Assembly (NCBI GenBank): GCA_937873255.1
Contig: CALMVM010000424.1
Coordinates: 1 to 16,623 of the forward strand
DNA from: an uncultured Verrucomicrobiota bacterium
GTDB lineage: Bacteria; Verrucomicrobiota; Verrucomicrobiia; Chthoniobacterales; SZAS-18
Length of the DNA stretch: 16,623 nucleotides
Reading direction: 5' to 3'
The translations under genes were made by a program, and so were the position numbers. The notes below the pieces were generated by a model that did no database searches, was not told where the DNA came from, and saw only the letters and a list, made by a program, of their open reading frames with translations. Shown here in pieces: positions 1 to 7,946 of this stretch. Numbering within the stretch: the stretch's first letter is position 1; each line of letters begins with the position of its first letter.

Positions 1-1691
1 CGTATGTTCTGGAGCTTCTCCAGGACGCTTATCTCACGACCAAGGACCAGGCATTCGAAGCCCAGGAGAAAGCCACGCAGGAAGATAAGGGCGTCATCCA
101 GGCTCTGATCGAACTCGGCTTCATCACCCAGGAGGACGTGACCAAGACGGTCGCCGCGTCCTCCAACATGGAGTACGTCGATCTGGGCGCGATCCTGGTC
201 AAACCCGAGATCATCGACCTGATCCCGCGCGACAAGGCATACCGCTACAAGGCGATCCCCGTCACGATGAACGACGAGGTGCTCGTCGTGGCGATCAGTG
301 ATCCGCTGGATTTCGACACGCTCGACAACCTGCGCTTCCTGCTCAAGCGCGAGATCGAGACGGTCTGTTCAACACCCGAGCAGATCAGGCAGGCGCTCAT
401 CAAATACTACGGCAGCGCCGAGGAGGCCGGCGACATGATGCTCGGCGCGCTCGGGCGCGACGAGGAGATGACCGGCGTCGATCTGATGAGCAGCGCTCAA
501 GACGAGGCGAACTCGGGCGACTCGGCCATCATCAAGCTGGTTTCCCTGCTGTTGCTCGAAGCCTACAAGACGCGCACGAGCGACATTCATATCGAGCCGC
601 TGGAAAAGCGCTGCCGCGTGCGTTTCCGCATCGACGGCGTGTTGCAGGAGATGCAGAACCCGCCCAAGAAGCTGCAATCGGCCATCGTCAGCCGGCTCAA
701 GATCATGAGCGGCTCGATGAGCATTGCCGAGAAGCGCCTCCCGCAGGACGGCCGCATCCAGGTGAAGATGGGCAAGAAGTCCATCGACCTGCGCGTTTCC
801 ACGATCCCGACCAACCACGGCGAGAGCGTGGTCATGCGTATCCTGGACAAGTCGAGCCTGTCCCTCGGCCTGCCGGAGTTGGGGTTCCTCACGGACGACC
901 AGGCGACGTTCGAGCGGCTCATCACGCTGCCCGACGGCATTTTGCTTGTGACCGGCCCGACGGGTTCCGGCAAGACGACCACGCTCTACGCGTGCCTGAA
1001 TTACATCAACCGGCCCGACCGCAAGATCATCACCGTCGAGGACCCGGTCGAGTACCAGATGACGGGCATCAACCAGGTGCAGGTCAACGCGGATATCGGC
1101 ATGACGTTCCCGGCCGCGTTGCGTTCGATGCTGCGGCAGGCGCCGAACATCATCATGATCGGTGAGATTCGAGACCTGGAGACGGCGAGCATCGCCATCA
1201 ACGCGAGCCTCACGGGCCACCTTGTCTTCAGCACGCTGCACACGAACGACGCCCCCGGCGCGGTGGCGCGTCTGGTGGACATGGGTATCAAGCCGTTCCT
1301 CGTCGCCACGTCGATCCGCGCGATCATGGCCCAGCGCCTCGTCAGGAAACTCTGCCCGAACTGTCGCCAGCCCGCCGAACTCACCGAGACCGAGTTGCGC
1401 GCGCTACGCATCGAGGAAAGCCAGATGGACCACGCCAGCCCAATGGGCGCAGTCGGCTGCGACAACTGCCGCCACAAGGGATATCGCGGACGCATGGGCA
1501 TTTTCGAGGTGTTCGAGATCAACGACGAGGTGCGGTTCATGATCAACGACCGGCTTTCCACGATGCAGCTCCGTCAGCGCGCGCGCGAACTTGGCATGCG
1601 GACCCTGCGCGAGGACGGCGTGCGCAAGGTGCTCTCGGGTTCGACGACGGCGGAGGAGGTCGTCAGCGCCACGATGGGAGACGCGGCCTGA
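1..1691 (+). CDS. pilB: PilB/GspE-type extension ATPase, 5'-truncated (first copy)
   Basis: Hexameric cytoplasmic ATPase that drives type IV pilus or type II secretion pseudopilus assembly. The reading frame is open from base 3 (562 visible residues), so the gene begins upstream of the window. The GTG at 138 is an internal codon, because the residues before it align with the N-terminal domain of the second PilB. By that alignment only about 5-10 codons are missing. An N-terminal MshEN/T2SSE-N-like domain is followed by the ATPase domain: Walker A GPTGSGKTTT from visible residue 318, Asp box TVEDPVE, and Walker B-type IIMIGEIRD. A zinc-type Cys4 module follows (CPNC at 451-454, CDNC at 486-489). 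Oddly, the acidic DPD seen before Walker B in the two neighbouring ATPases is APN here (1140-1148). An inverted repeat and then pilT follow. Family assignment is sure; T4P rather than T2SS is inferred from the adjacent pilT. Confidence 0.95.
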   Translation, partial: YVLELLQDAYLTTKDQAFEAQEKATQEDKGVIQALIELGFITQEDVTKTVAASSNMEYVDLGAILVKPEIIDLIPRDKAYRYKAIPVTMNDEVLVVAISDPLDFDTLDNLRFLLKREIETVCSTPEQIRQALIKYYGSAEEAGDMMLGALGRDEEMTGVDLMSSAQDEANSGDSAIIKLVSLLLLEAYKTRTSDIHIEPLEKRCRVRFRIDGVLQEMQNPPKKLQSAIVSRLKIMSGSMSIAEKRLPQDGRIQVKMGKKSIDLRVSTIPTNHGESVVMRILDKSSLSLGLPELGFLTDDQATFERLITLPDGILLVTGPTGSGKTTTLYACLNYINRPDRKIITVEDPVEYQMTGINQVQVNADIGMTFPAALRSMLRQAPNIIMIGEIRDLETASIAINASLTGHLVFSTLHTNDAPGAVARLVDMGIKPFLVATSIRAIMAQRLVRKLCPNCRQPAELTETELRALRIEESQMDHASPMGAVGCDNCRHKGYRGRMGIFEVFEINDEVRFMINDRLSTMQLRQRARELGMRTLREDGVRKVLSGSTTAEEVVSATMGDAA

Positions 1692-1697
1692 CGAACG

Positions 1698-1832
1698 CGG
1701 AATTCGGAACTCGGAACGGGGAACGGCAGAAAACCAAAAGGAAAGCGCTGCACTCCGACTGCCATGCTTACAAGGCATCCCTGCGCCTGATTCTGACCTC
1801 TGCAGTTCCGAGTTCCGCGTTCCGAGTTCCCA
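1698..1832. repeat. Intergenic inverted repeat 1 with 7-bp tandem-unit arms
   Basis: The left arm (1698-1725) is four 7-base units close to CGGAACT. The right arm (1805-1832) is four units close to GTTCCGA, the reverse complement. Pairing is imperfect but keeps the 7-base phase. The 79-base loop (1726-1804) contains ACTCCGACTG at 1752-1761 and CTGATTC at 1787-1793, both also found in the loop of repeat 2. The element fills almost the whole gap between pilB and pilT: it begins 7 bases after the stop codon and ends 9 bases before the pilT ATG. It is either a small non-autonomous mobile repeat or a structured intercistronic RNA. Function is not known to me. Confidence 0.8.
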
Positions 1833-1841
1833 CTTTCCGCC

Positions 1842-2921
1842 ATGACTCCCGTCGAAGATCTCCTGCGGCTCGTCCTGGAAGAGGGCAGCTCAGACCTGCA
1901 CATTTCCGCCGGCGCGCCACCGTCGATCCGTCTGGACGGGCAGATCGTCAAACTCAACCTGCCCGCCTGGAGCGCCGCCGACGCCGAGGAAGGCGCGCGT
2001 AGCATCGCCAAGGATCAGCACATCAAGAAGTTGTACGAAGATGGCGGGGTGGACTTCGCGCTGACGTTCCGGGACGACGCCCGTTTCCGGGTCAGCCTGT
2101 TCTTGCAGAAGGGGTCCATCGGCATCGTGGCGCGGCTGATTCCCAAGCGCATCCTCTCCATGGAGGAGATCGGGCTGCCGGCCGCCATGCACGAGTTGAT
2201 CCACATCCCGCGCGGCCTGGTGCTCGTCACCGGGCCGACCGGCTCGGGCAAATCGACCTCGCTCGCCAGCATGATCAATGTCATCAACGAGCGTTCGCGC
2301 CTGCACGTCGTCACCATCGAGGACCCGATTGAGTATTATCACGAGCACAAGCAGGGCATCGTCAACCAGCGCGAGGTCGGCGTGGACGTGCCGACCTTCA
2401 GCGAGGCGCTCAAGCGCGTGTTGCGCCAGGACCCTGACGTGATCCTCGTCGGCGAAATGCGCGACCTGGAAACGATGGAGGCCGCCATCACCGCCGCCGA
2501 AACCGGTCACCTCGTGTTCTCGACGTTGCACACCACCGGCGCGGCCCGCACGGTGGACCGCATCATCGATGCGTTCCCCACCACCCAGCAGGAGCAGGTC
2601 CGCATCCAACTCGCCTCGAACCTGAAGGCGGTACTCAGCCAGTTGCTCATCCCACGCGCGGACAATCCCGGGCGCGTGGCGACGTTTGAATTGATGATCA
2701 ACACGCCGTCGATTTCCGCGTTGATCCGGGAAAACAAGACGTTCCGCATCGGCAACGACATCCACACCGGCAGCAAGTTCGGCATGGTGTCGCTGGAATC
2801 GCACATGGTCGATCTCCACCATCGCGGGCTCATCAGCCAGGCCGATGTGCTCGCCCGCGCGCAGGACACCGTCGTCGCCCAACAACTCCTGCGGATGCGC
2901 GAACCGCAGGCGGCGGCGTGA
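1842..2921 (+). CDS. pilT: PilT twitching-motility retraction ATPase
   Basis: Hexameric cytoplasmic ATPase that depolymerises type IV pili, producing retraction, twitching motility and DNA uptake. At 359 residues it matches the usual PilT length and lacks the long N-terminal domain and Cys4 module of PilB. Visible motifs are Walker A GPTGSGKST at 131-139, Asp box TIEDPIEY, Walker B-type VILVGEMRD, the His-box segment TGHLVFSTLHT, and SALIRENKTFRI, which corresponds to the AIRNLIRE motif needed for retraction in PilT. The ATG at 1842 is chosen because the protein starts in register with PilT homologues and the inverted repeat lies directly upstream. No Shine-Dalgarno is seen (CTTTCCGCC precedes the ATG). 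It sits between two pilB copies, which supports a retractable pilus rather than a pure secretion system. Confidence 0.95.
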   Translation: MTPVEDLLRLVLEEGSSDLHISAGAPPSIRLDGQIVKLNLPAWSAADAEEGARSIAKDQHIKKLYEDGGVDFALTFRDDARFRVSLFLQKGSIGIVARLIPKRILSMEEIGLPAAMHELIHIPRGLVLVTGPTGSGKSTSLASMINVINERSRLHVVTIEDPIEYYHEHKQGIVNQREVGVDVPTFSEALKRVLRQDPDVILVGEMRDLETMEAAITAAETGHLVFSTLHTTGAARTVDRIIDAFPTTQQEQVRIQLASNLKAVLSQLLIPRADNPGRVATFELMINTPSISALIRENKTFRIGNDIHTGSKFGMVSLESHMVDLHHRGLISQADVLARAQDTVVAQQLLRMREPQAAA

Positions 2922-2923
2922 AA

Positions 2924-3038
2924 AAATGACGAATGACGAATGACGAAGTCGGAAACCGAGGTCGGGCATAGACTCCGACTGGCTTCTGATTCAATTTACC
3001 AGTCTGTTCTTCCATTCGTCATTCGTCATTCGTCATTT
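2924..3038. repeat. Intergenic inverted repeat 2 with TGACGAA tandem-unit arms
   Basis: A perfect 24-base inverted repeat: 2924-2947 pairs with 3015-3038. The left arm holds three tandem copies of the 7-mer TGACGAA, and the right arm three copies of TTCGTCA. The 67-base loop (2948-3014) includes ACTCCGACTG (2972-2981) and CTGATTC (2986-2992), shared with repeat 1. An inner 7-bp stem, AGTCGGA (2947-2953) with TCCGACT (2974-2980), is also possible. The left arm starts 3 bases after the pilT stop codon, and the right arm ends 7 bases before the ATG of the second pilB. A transcript through here would form a very stable hairpin beside the start codon. Confidence 0.95.
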
Positions 3039-3045
3039 CCCTCCC

Positions 3046-4731
3046 ATGACCACCGACCAGCAAATCCTCGACCTCTTCGTCGAACAAAGCATCGTCCAAC
3101 GCTCCCAGGTCGATGATATCCTCGCCGAGATCACCAACTCGGGCAAAACCCTACTCCAGGTGTTGATCGACTTCGAGTTGATCGATGAGGATGGGTATTA
3201 CCAGACGATTGCCGACTCCATCGGAGCCGATTACGTCAAGCTGGCCGACTACGAGGTGCCCGTGGAAATCCAGCGGTTGATCCCCGGCGGCACGGCGCGG
3301 CTGCACGGCGCGCTGCCCATCGGACAGTCGGGGAATGCCGTGGTCACGGCGCTGCTCGATCCGCTCGATCCCCAGGTGGCCGACGACCTGCGGTTTGCCG
3401 TCGGCCGCGACATCCAGGTCGTCGTCTCGCCCGCGCACCAGATCAACGAGCGGCTCAGCCAATATTACGGGGCCGACATGGCCAACATGGACGAGGTCCT
3501 CAAGGAAATGAGCGGCTTCGGCGCGGAGTATGGCGAGGGCGGCCCGAGCCAGGGCGACATCGCCAACGAGGCCAACGCCGCGCCGATCATCCGTTTCGTG
3601 GACCTGATCCTCTACCAAGCCATCCAGGACCGCGCGAGCGACATCCATTTCGAGCCGTTCGAGTACGAGTTCAAAATCCGCTACCGCGTGGACGGCGCGC
3701 TCTACGAGATGGCCCCGCCGCCCCGGCACCTCGCGCTGCCGGTCATCTCGCGCGTGAAGGTCATGGCGAACCTCAACATCGCCGAGCGCCGCCTTCCGCA
3801 GGACGGCCGCATCCAACGCAACATCGCCGACCGCGCCGTGGACCTGCGCGTTTCCACGCTGCCGACGCAGTACGGCGAGAGCGTGGTGTTGCGCGTGCTC
3901 GACCGCTCATCGGTCAACCTCGACCTGGAGGCGCTCAACATGCCTCCGTACATCTTCAATTATCTGGTCACGACGATTGAGAAGCCCAACGGCATTTTCA
4001 TCGTCACCGGTCCCACCGGCTCGGGCAAGACGACGACCCTTTACGCCTGCCTGCGCAAGATCAACACCGTGGACAGCAAGCTGCTCACGGCGGAAGACCC
4101 GGTCGAGTACGACATCGAAGGGCTCATCCAGGTGCCCGTCAACGAGGCTATCGGGTTGACCTTCGGCCGCGTGCTGCGGGCGTTTTTGCGTCAGGACCCG
4201 GACCGGATCATGGTCGGAGAAACGCGCGACCTGGAAACGGCGCAGATCGCCATCCAGGCGTCGCTGACCGGACACCTCGTGTTCAGTACGCTCCACACCA
4301 ACGACGCCGCCGGGGCCGTCACGCGACTGGTCGACATGGGGGTCGAGCCGTTTCTGATTTCGTCCAGCTTGGAGGGCATCCTGGCCCAACGCCTCATCCG
4401 GCGGATTTGCCAAAACTGCCGGACCGCGTACGAGCCGAAGGAGGAACTCCTCATGCAAATGGGCCTGTCGCCGCACGAGATCGGCGACAAGAACTTCTAC
4501 TACGGCACCGGCTGCGACGCGTGCAACCAGACCGGTTACAAGGGCCGCAAGGGCATCTACGAACTCCTCGAAATCACCGATCCCATCCGCGAATTGGTCA
4601 ACCAGCGTGCGCCATCCATCGTCATCAAACAGAAAGCGGTGGAACTGGGAATGGTCACGCTTCGGGAAGATGGTTTACGGAGTATTTACGATGGAGATAC
4701 AACGATCGAGGAAGTTTTGAAATACACCTGA
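3046..4731 (+). CDS. pilB: PilB/GspE-type extension ATPase (second copy)
   Basis: Complete 561-residue paralogue of the first PilB, powering pilus or pseudopilus extension. The N-terminal 140 or so residues form MshEN/T2SSE-N-type helical repeats, a region that binds cyclic di-GMP in some homologues; I cannot tell whether this one does. The ATPase core has Walker A GPTGSGKTTT at 322-331, Asp box TAEDPVEY, an intact DPD before Walker B RIMVGETRD, and a zinc Cys4 module (C455QNC458 and C490DAC493). The ATG at 3046 is preceded by a pyrimidine stretch (TTCCCTCCC) with no Shine-Dalgarno and lies 7 bases after inverted repeat 2. pilC follows after an 83-base gap. Two PilB copies around one PilT suggest either two specialised extension motors or different partner pilins. 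Confidence 0.95.
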   Translation: MTTDQQILDLFVEQSIVQRSQVDDILAEITNSGKTLLQVLIDFELIDEDGYYQTIADSIGADYVKLADYEVPVEIQRLIPGGTARLHGALPIGQSGNAVVTALLDPLDPQVADDLRFAVGRDIQVVVSPAHQINERLSQYYGADMANMDEVLKEMSGFGAEYGEGGPSQGDIANEANAAPIIRFVDLILYQAIQDRASDIHFEPFEYEFKIRYRVDGALYEMAPPPRHLALPVISRVKVMANLNIAERRLPQDGRIQRNIADRAVDLRVSTLPTQYGESVVLRVLDRSSVNLDLEALNMPPYIFNYLVTTIEKPNGIFIVTGPTGSGKTTTLYACLRKINTVDSKLLTAEDPVEYDIEGLIQVPVNEAIGLTFGRVLRAFLRQDPDRIMVGETRDLETAQIAIQASLTGHLVFSTLHTNDAAGAVTRLVDMGVEPFLISSSLEGILAQRLIRRICQNCRTAYEPKEELLMQMGLSPHEIGDKNFYYGTGCDACNQTGYKGRKGIYELLEITDPIRELVNQRAPSIVIKQKAVELGMVTLREDGLRSIYDGDTTIEEVLKYT

Positions 4732-4814
4732 TTTCCCTCGGACCGCCGAGAGATTTCTGTCGACAAGACCTGTTTCCGTCCGCATAACTGACAAGAGCGT
4801 TCACCCCCTGGAAT

Positions 4815-6110
4815 ATGCCCAAATTCAACTACGTTGCCCTGGACGCCCGCGGACAGGAGTCCGTTGGCCTGATCGAAGCCTCGAACACCAACGACGCCGT
4901 CGGGCAGTTGCGTCAGGCGGGGTATTTTCCGACCAGCGTCTACGAAGAGGGCAAGGACGGCGGGGCGTCGGCGGCCAAGGCCAAGAAGAGCACGGCGGTC
5001 GCCAAGTCCTCCGGCAAGGCCCCGGCCGTGGCGAAAAAGAGCGGTGCCAAGGTCGCCAACAAGGCCGTCAAGCCGAAGATTTTGATGGTGTTCACCCGGC
5101 AGTTGGCAACGCTCATCGACGCCGGCCTGCCGCTGCTGCGCGGCCTGACGGTGCTCGAAAAACAGGAGCGCGATCCCGTGCTGAAGGCGACGATTTCCAA
5201 GCTCAGCGACGCCGTGCAGGGCGGCAGCACGTTCTCGGAGGGACTGGCGCAGCATCCGAAGATTTTCAACAAGCTCTACATCAACATGGTCAAGGCCGGC
5301 GAGGTCGGCGGTGTATTGGAGTTGGTGCTCATCCGTCTGGCCGAGTTCCAGGAAAAGGCGCAGAAGGTCAAGAACAAGGTCGTCGCTGCGATGTTCTACC
5401 CGATCATCGTGTTGGTGATCGCCGTGTTGATCATGGGCTTTCTGTTGGTGTTCATCGTGCCGAAGTTCGAGCAGATTTTCAAGGACATGCTCAACGGCAA
5501 ACCGCTACCGCTGTTGACCGAGTACGTCATCGCCGTCAGCCGCGCGGTGCAGAACAACTGGTACATCATCCTCGGGGTGGGAGCCTTGTTGTTTTTCGGC
5601 TACCGGATGTTCTCGGCCACGGAGGGCGGGAAGGTGACGCTCGACAAGATCAAGCTGCGCCTGCCGCTTTTCGGCGACCTCGTGCGCATGAGTTCTATCT
5701 CACGTTTCAGCCGCACGCTGGGCACGCTCGTGACCAGCGGCGTGCCGATCCTCCAGGCGCTCAACATCACCCGCGAGACGGCCGGCAATTACGTCGTCGG
5801 CGAGGCCATCGGCAAGGTTCACGACAGCGTCAAGGAAGGTGAATCCATCGTGCAGCCGCTGGAAGCGAGCGGGATTTTCCCGCCGATGGTCATCAGCATG
5901 ATCGACGTGGGCGAGGAAACCGGCCAGTTGCCCGAAATGCTCCTCAAGGTCGCCGAAGTGTACGACGACGAGGTGGACAACGCGGTCGCGGGCCTGACCT
6001 CGCTGCTGGAGCCGATCATGATCGTGTTCTTGGCCGTGGTGGTCGGGACCATCGTCATCGCGCTGTTCCTGCCGCTGATCACGATCATCCAGACGATGCA
6101 GGGCGGCTAG
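4815..6110 (+). CDS. pilC: PilC/GspF inner-membrane platform protein
   Basis: Polytopic inner-membrane protein that couples the PilB and PilT motors to pilin polymerisation. Its 431 residues carry two T2SSF domains (about 90-215 and 290-415). The short N-terminal segment is typical of the family (MPKFNYVALDARG). Hydrophobic segments lie near 193-215, 248-268 and 400-426, and the C-terminus ends in the usual PLITIIQTM-like tail. Residues 46-88 form an unusual low-complexity linker dominated by Lys, Ala, Ser and Gly between the N-terminal segment and the first T2SSF domain. The ATG at 4815 has no Shine-Dalgarno. The 83-base gap from the second pilB contains only a 5-bp hairpin (4737-4750), so cotranscription is likely. 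Confidence 0.93.
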   Translation: MPKFNYVALDARGQESVGLIEASNTNDAVGQLRQAGYFPTSVYEEGKDGGASAAKAKKSTAVAKSSGKAPAVAKKSGAKVANKAVKPKILMVFTRQLATLIDAGLPLLRGLTVLEKQERDPVLKATISKLSDAVQGGSTFSEGLAQHPKIFNKLYINMVKAGEVGGVLELVLIRLAEFQEKAQKVKNKVVAAMFYPIIVLVIAVLIMGFLLVFIVPKFEQIFKDMLNGKPLPLLTEYVIAVSRAVQNNWYIILGVGALLFFGYRMFSATEGGKVTLDKIKLRLPLFGDLVRMSSISRFSRTLGTLVTSGVPILQALNITRETAGNYVVGEAIGKVHDSVKEGESIVQPLEASGIFPPMVISMIDVGEETGQLPEMLLKVAEVYDDEVDNAVAGLTSLLEPIMIVFLAVVVGTIVIALFLPLITIIQTMQGG

Positions 6111-6112
6111 GC

Positions 6113-6191
6113 GTCCGCGAGGTTTGGGGGAGGCCGCATTTTTTTGCGGACTCGCGGTCAGAATTTTTGCGTGCTCTTTGACCGGAGTCCG
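6113..6191 (+). promoter_or_regulatory. Pilin leader with two mutually exclusive hairpins
   Basis: Three segments between pilC and the pilin gene can pair in competing ways. CCGCGAG (6115-6121) is complementary to CTCGCGG (6151-6157). The latter also lies inside a longer arm (6147-6159) that pairs over 12 bp with one bulged G to 6180-6191. A third small stem, CCGCA (6134-6138) with TGCGG (6145-6149), brackets a T-run. The downstream hairpin ends 14 bases before the pilin ATG. This resembles an attenuator or a translational switch, but no terminator with a trailing U-tract is obvious. The function is inference only. Confidence 0.35.
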
Positions 6192-6205
6192 GCCATAGTG
6201 TCGGC

Positions 6206-6871
6206 ATGATCCGCCGTTTCTCCCCCTTCCGGCAGTCGGTTCGTGCGCGCCGCGCCGGCTTCACGCTGATCGAACTGCTGACGGTCATCGCCATCATCCT
6301 CGTGCTGGCCGGGCTGCTGCTCAACGTCGCCGGCAACGCGAACTACAAGAGTTCCGTGGCGCGGGCCACCGCCGAGATCAAGGCGATGGAGACCGCTTTG
6401 GAAAGTTACAAGGCCGACAACGGTACCTATCCCCGGAGCACGGATACGGATGATCTGAATGCGCAACCAGCCTCGGGAAGTCCCCCGTCAGACCCGTCCA
6501 CTTACAACGCGGCTAATTTGTATCTTTATCAGGCTCTCATCGGCTACAACACCAGCACTAGCACCTACGGCAAAAGGTACATGGAGTTCAAGCCCGGGCA
6601 GCTTTCCACGGGTGCTTCCGCTTCGACGTCGCCGACGACCACGTACATCATCGATCCGTTCGGGCTCAACTACGGGTATTCGACAGCCAACCAAAAGGAG
6701 CAGGACCGGGTGAACAGCACCTCGCCTCCCGGAACGATGGATGCAACGAAGGGTTATAACCCGACGTTCGACCTTTGGTCAACGGCGGGCTATTCCAGTT
6801 CCGGCAAGAAATATCCCACCGGGGCGACGACCGGCTCGGCCGCCACCGCCTTATGGGCGAAGAACTGGTAA
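6206..6871 (+). CDS. Type IV pilin / GspG-like pseudopilin
   Basis: Structural subunit of a pilus or pseudopilus. The 221-residue precursor begins with a short basic leader and a class III prepilin cleavage site, Gly18 | Phe19, followed by FTLIELLTVIAI with the conserved Glu at mature position 5 (Glu23). One hydrophobic helix (about 19-40) would serve as membrane anchor and polymerisation core. The segment after it (AEIKAMETALESYKADNGTYP) matches the major pseudopilin GspG style. The C-terminal part is rich in Ser, Thr, Gly and Tyr, contains IDPFG and FDLWSTAG, and ends in AKNW. The start at 6206 puts the leader at 18 residues. Placement after pilC fits a subunit of the same machine. A minor pilin is possible, but only one is seen here. 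Confidence 0.92.
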   Translation: MIRRFSPFRQSVRARRAGFTLIELLTVIAIILVLAGLLLNVAGNANYKSSVARATAEIKAMETALESYKADNGTYPRSTDTDDLNAQPASGSPPSDPSTYNAANLYLYQALIGYNTSTSTYGKRYMEFKPGQLSTGASASTSPTTTYIIDPFGLNYGYSTANQKEQDRVNSTSPPGTMDATKGYNPTFDLWSTAGYSSSGKKYPTGATTGSAATALWAKNW

Positions 6872-6889
6872 TCGGATAGGTTGCCGATC

Positions 6890-6911
6890 CTGCGGGCTCA
6901 AGCACCCGCAG
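6890..6911 (+). terminator. Hairpin after the pilin gene, possible terminator
   Basis: A perfect 7-bp stem, CTGCGGG (6890-6896) with CCCGCAG (6905-6911), encloses an 8-base loop 18 bases after the pilin stop codon. The following bases are CCGTTTGCC, so there is no proper U-tract. It could end the pilus transcript, possibly with Rho, or only protect the 3' end. Confidence 0.35.
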
Positions 6912-6931
6912 CCGTTTGCCGCGCGTCGAAT

Positions 6932-6936
6932 AGGAA
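6932..6936 (+). promoter_or_regulatory. Shine-Dalgarno AGGAA for the aldo/keto reductase
   Basis: AGGAA lies 5 bases before the ATG at 6942. It decides the start: the open frame runs upstream to 6741 inside the pilin gene, but the aldo/keto reductase fold begins only at Met-Gln-Tyr-Ala-Ser-Leu-Gly. It is one of very few purine-rich ribosome binding sites in this window. Confidence 0.6.
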
Positions 6937-6941
6937 GCGTG

Positions 6942-7925
6942 ATGCAATACGCCTCCCTCGGAAAAACCGGCCTCCAGGTTTCGCGGATCTGCCTGGGCTG
7001 TATGAGCTACGGCAGTTCCAAGTGGCGCGACTGGGTGCTCGACTACGACGCCTCGCTGCCGTTCTTCAGGCAGGCGCACGAGGCGGGCGTGAATTTTTAC
7101 GATACCGCCGACATGTACTCGGACGGTGCCAGCGAGGAAGTGCTCGGACGCGCGTTGAAGGAACTCGCCGTCCCGCGCGAACAGGTCGTCATCGCCAGCA
7201 AACTCTTCAACCCGACCGGCAAGACGCCCAACGAACGCGGCACCGCCCGCAAGCACGTCCGCCACGCGGTTGAAAACACCCTGCGCCGGCTGGGCACCGA
7301 CTACGTCGATCTTTACCAGATCCACCGCTACGACCGAGGCACGCCAGTGGAGGAAACGCTCGACGCCCTCGGTCAACTCGTGGACGAGGGCAAGGTGCTC
7401 TACCTCGGCGCGTCGAGCATGGCGGCGTGGGAGTTCGCCAAATTTCTGTACAAGGCCGACTCCGGCGGCTTCCGGCGGTTCGCCTGCATGCAGAACCATT
7501 ACAATCTCGTTTACCGCGAGGAGGAGCGCGAGATGATCCCGCTCTGCCGCGAGGAGGGCATCGGCCTGATCCCGTGGAGTCCGTTGGCGCGCGGCTTCCT
7601 CGCCGGCAACCGCGACAAGGCCAGCAAAGGCGAAACGACCCGCGCGAAGTCCGACGATTTCGCGCACAAGATGTATTACGAGGACAGCGACTTCGAGGTG
7701 GTGGAGCGGGTCGTGGCGGTCGGCCAGGAAATCGGCGCGGCCCCCGCGCAGGTGGCGTTGGCGTGGATGCTGCAAAAACCGGGGATCACCGCCCCTATCG
7801 TCGGCGCGACAAAAGCGCATCATCTGGACGATGCGTTCAGGGCACTGGAAATCCGGCTTTCTGACGAGCAGATCAAGCGGCTGGAGGAACCGTACCGGCC
7901 GCACCCGGTGTTGGGTTTTTCCTGA
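6942..7925 (+). CDS. Aldo/keto reductase, YajO-like
   Basis: Soluble NAD(P)H-dependent oxidoreductase of the aldo/keto reductase superfamily (TIM barrel), 327 residues as is usual for the family. The catalytic tetrad is visible: Asp54 and Tyr59 in NFYDTADMY, Lys87 in VIASKLF, and His128 in YQIHRYD. The motifs LGCMSYG, SDGASEEVLGRAL and PWSPLARGFLAG, and the cofactor-binding segment near PIVGATKAHHLDDA, place it close to E. coli YajO and the aryl-alcohol-dehydrogenase-like reductases. The physiological substrate cannot be read from the sequence. It is separated from the pilin gene by 70 bases with a hairpin, and is followed by inverted repeat 3, so it is probably its own transcription unit. 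No operon partner suggests a pathway. Confidence 0.93.
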   Translation: MQYASLGKTGLQVSRICLGCMSYGSSKWRDWVLDYDASLPFFRQAHEAGVNFYDTADMYSDGASEEVLGRALKELAVPREQVVIASKLFNPTGKTPNERGTARKHVRHAVENTLRRLGTDYVDLYQIHRYDRGTPVEETLDALGQLVDEGKVLYLGASSMAAWEFAKFLYKADSGGFRRFACMQNHYNLVYREEEREMIPLCREEGIGLIPWSPLARGFLAGNRDKASKGETTRAKSDDFAHKMYYEDSDFEVVERVVAVGQEIGAAPAQVALAWMLQKPGITAPIVGATKAHHLDDAFRALEIRLSDEQIKRLEEPYRPHPVLGFS

Positions 7926-7946
7926 GATCGCCGACGTAAAGCAGAA

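Noticed and set aside
138..1691. GTG at 138 as the start of the first PilB
   Set aside because: The frame is open to the window edge, and the upstream residues align with the N-terminal domain of the second PilB, so the gene begins outside the window.
1698..3038. CRISPR array or iteron origin
   Set aside because: The units are only 7 bp, directly abutting and inverted in the second arm, with no spacers, cas genes or replication genes.
4737..4750. Terminator between the second pilB and pilC
   Set aside because: Only a 5-bp stem with a 4-base loop and no following U-tract.
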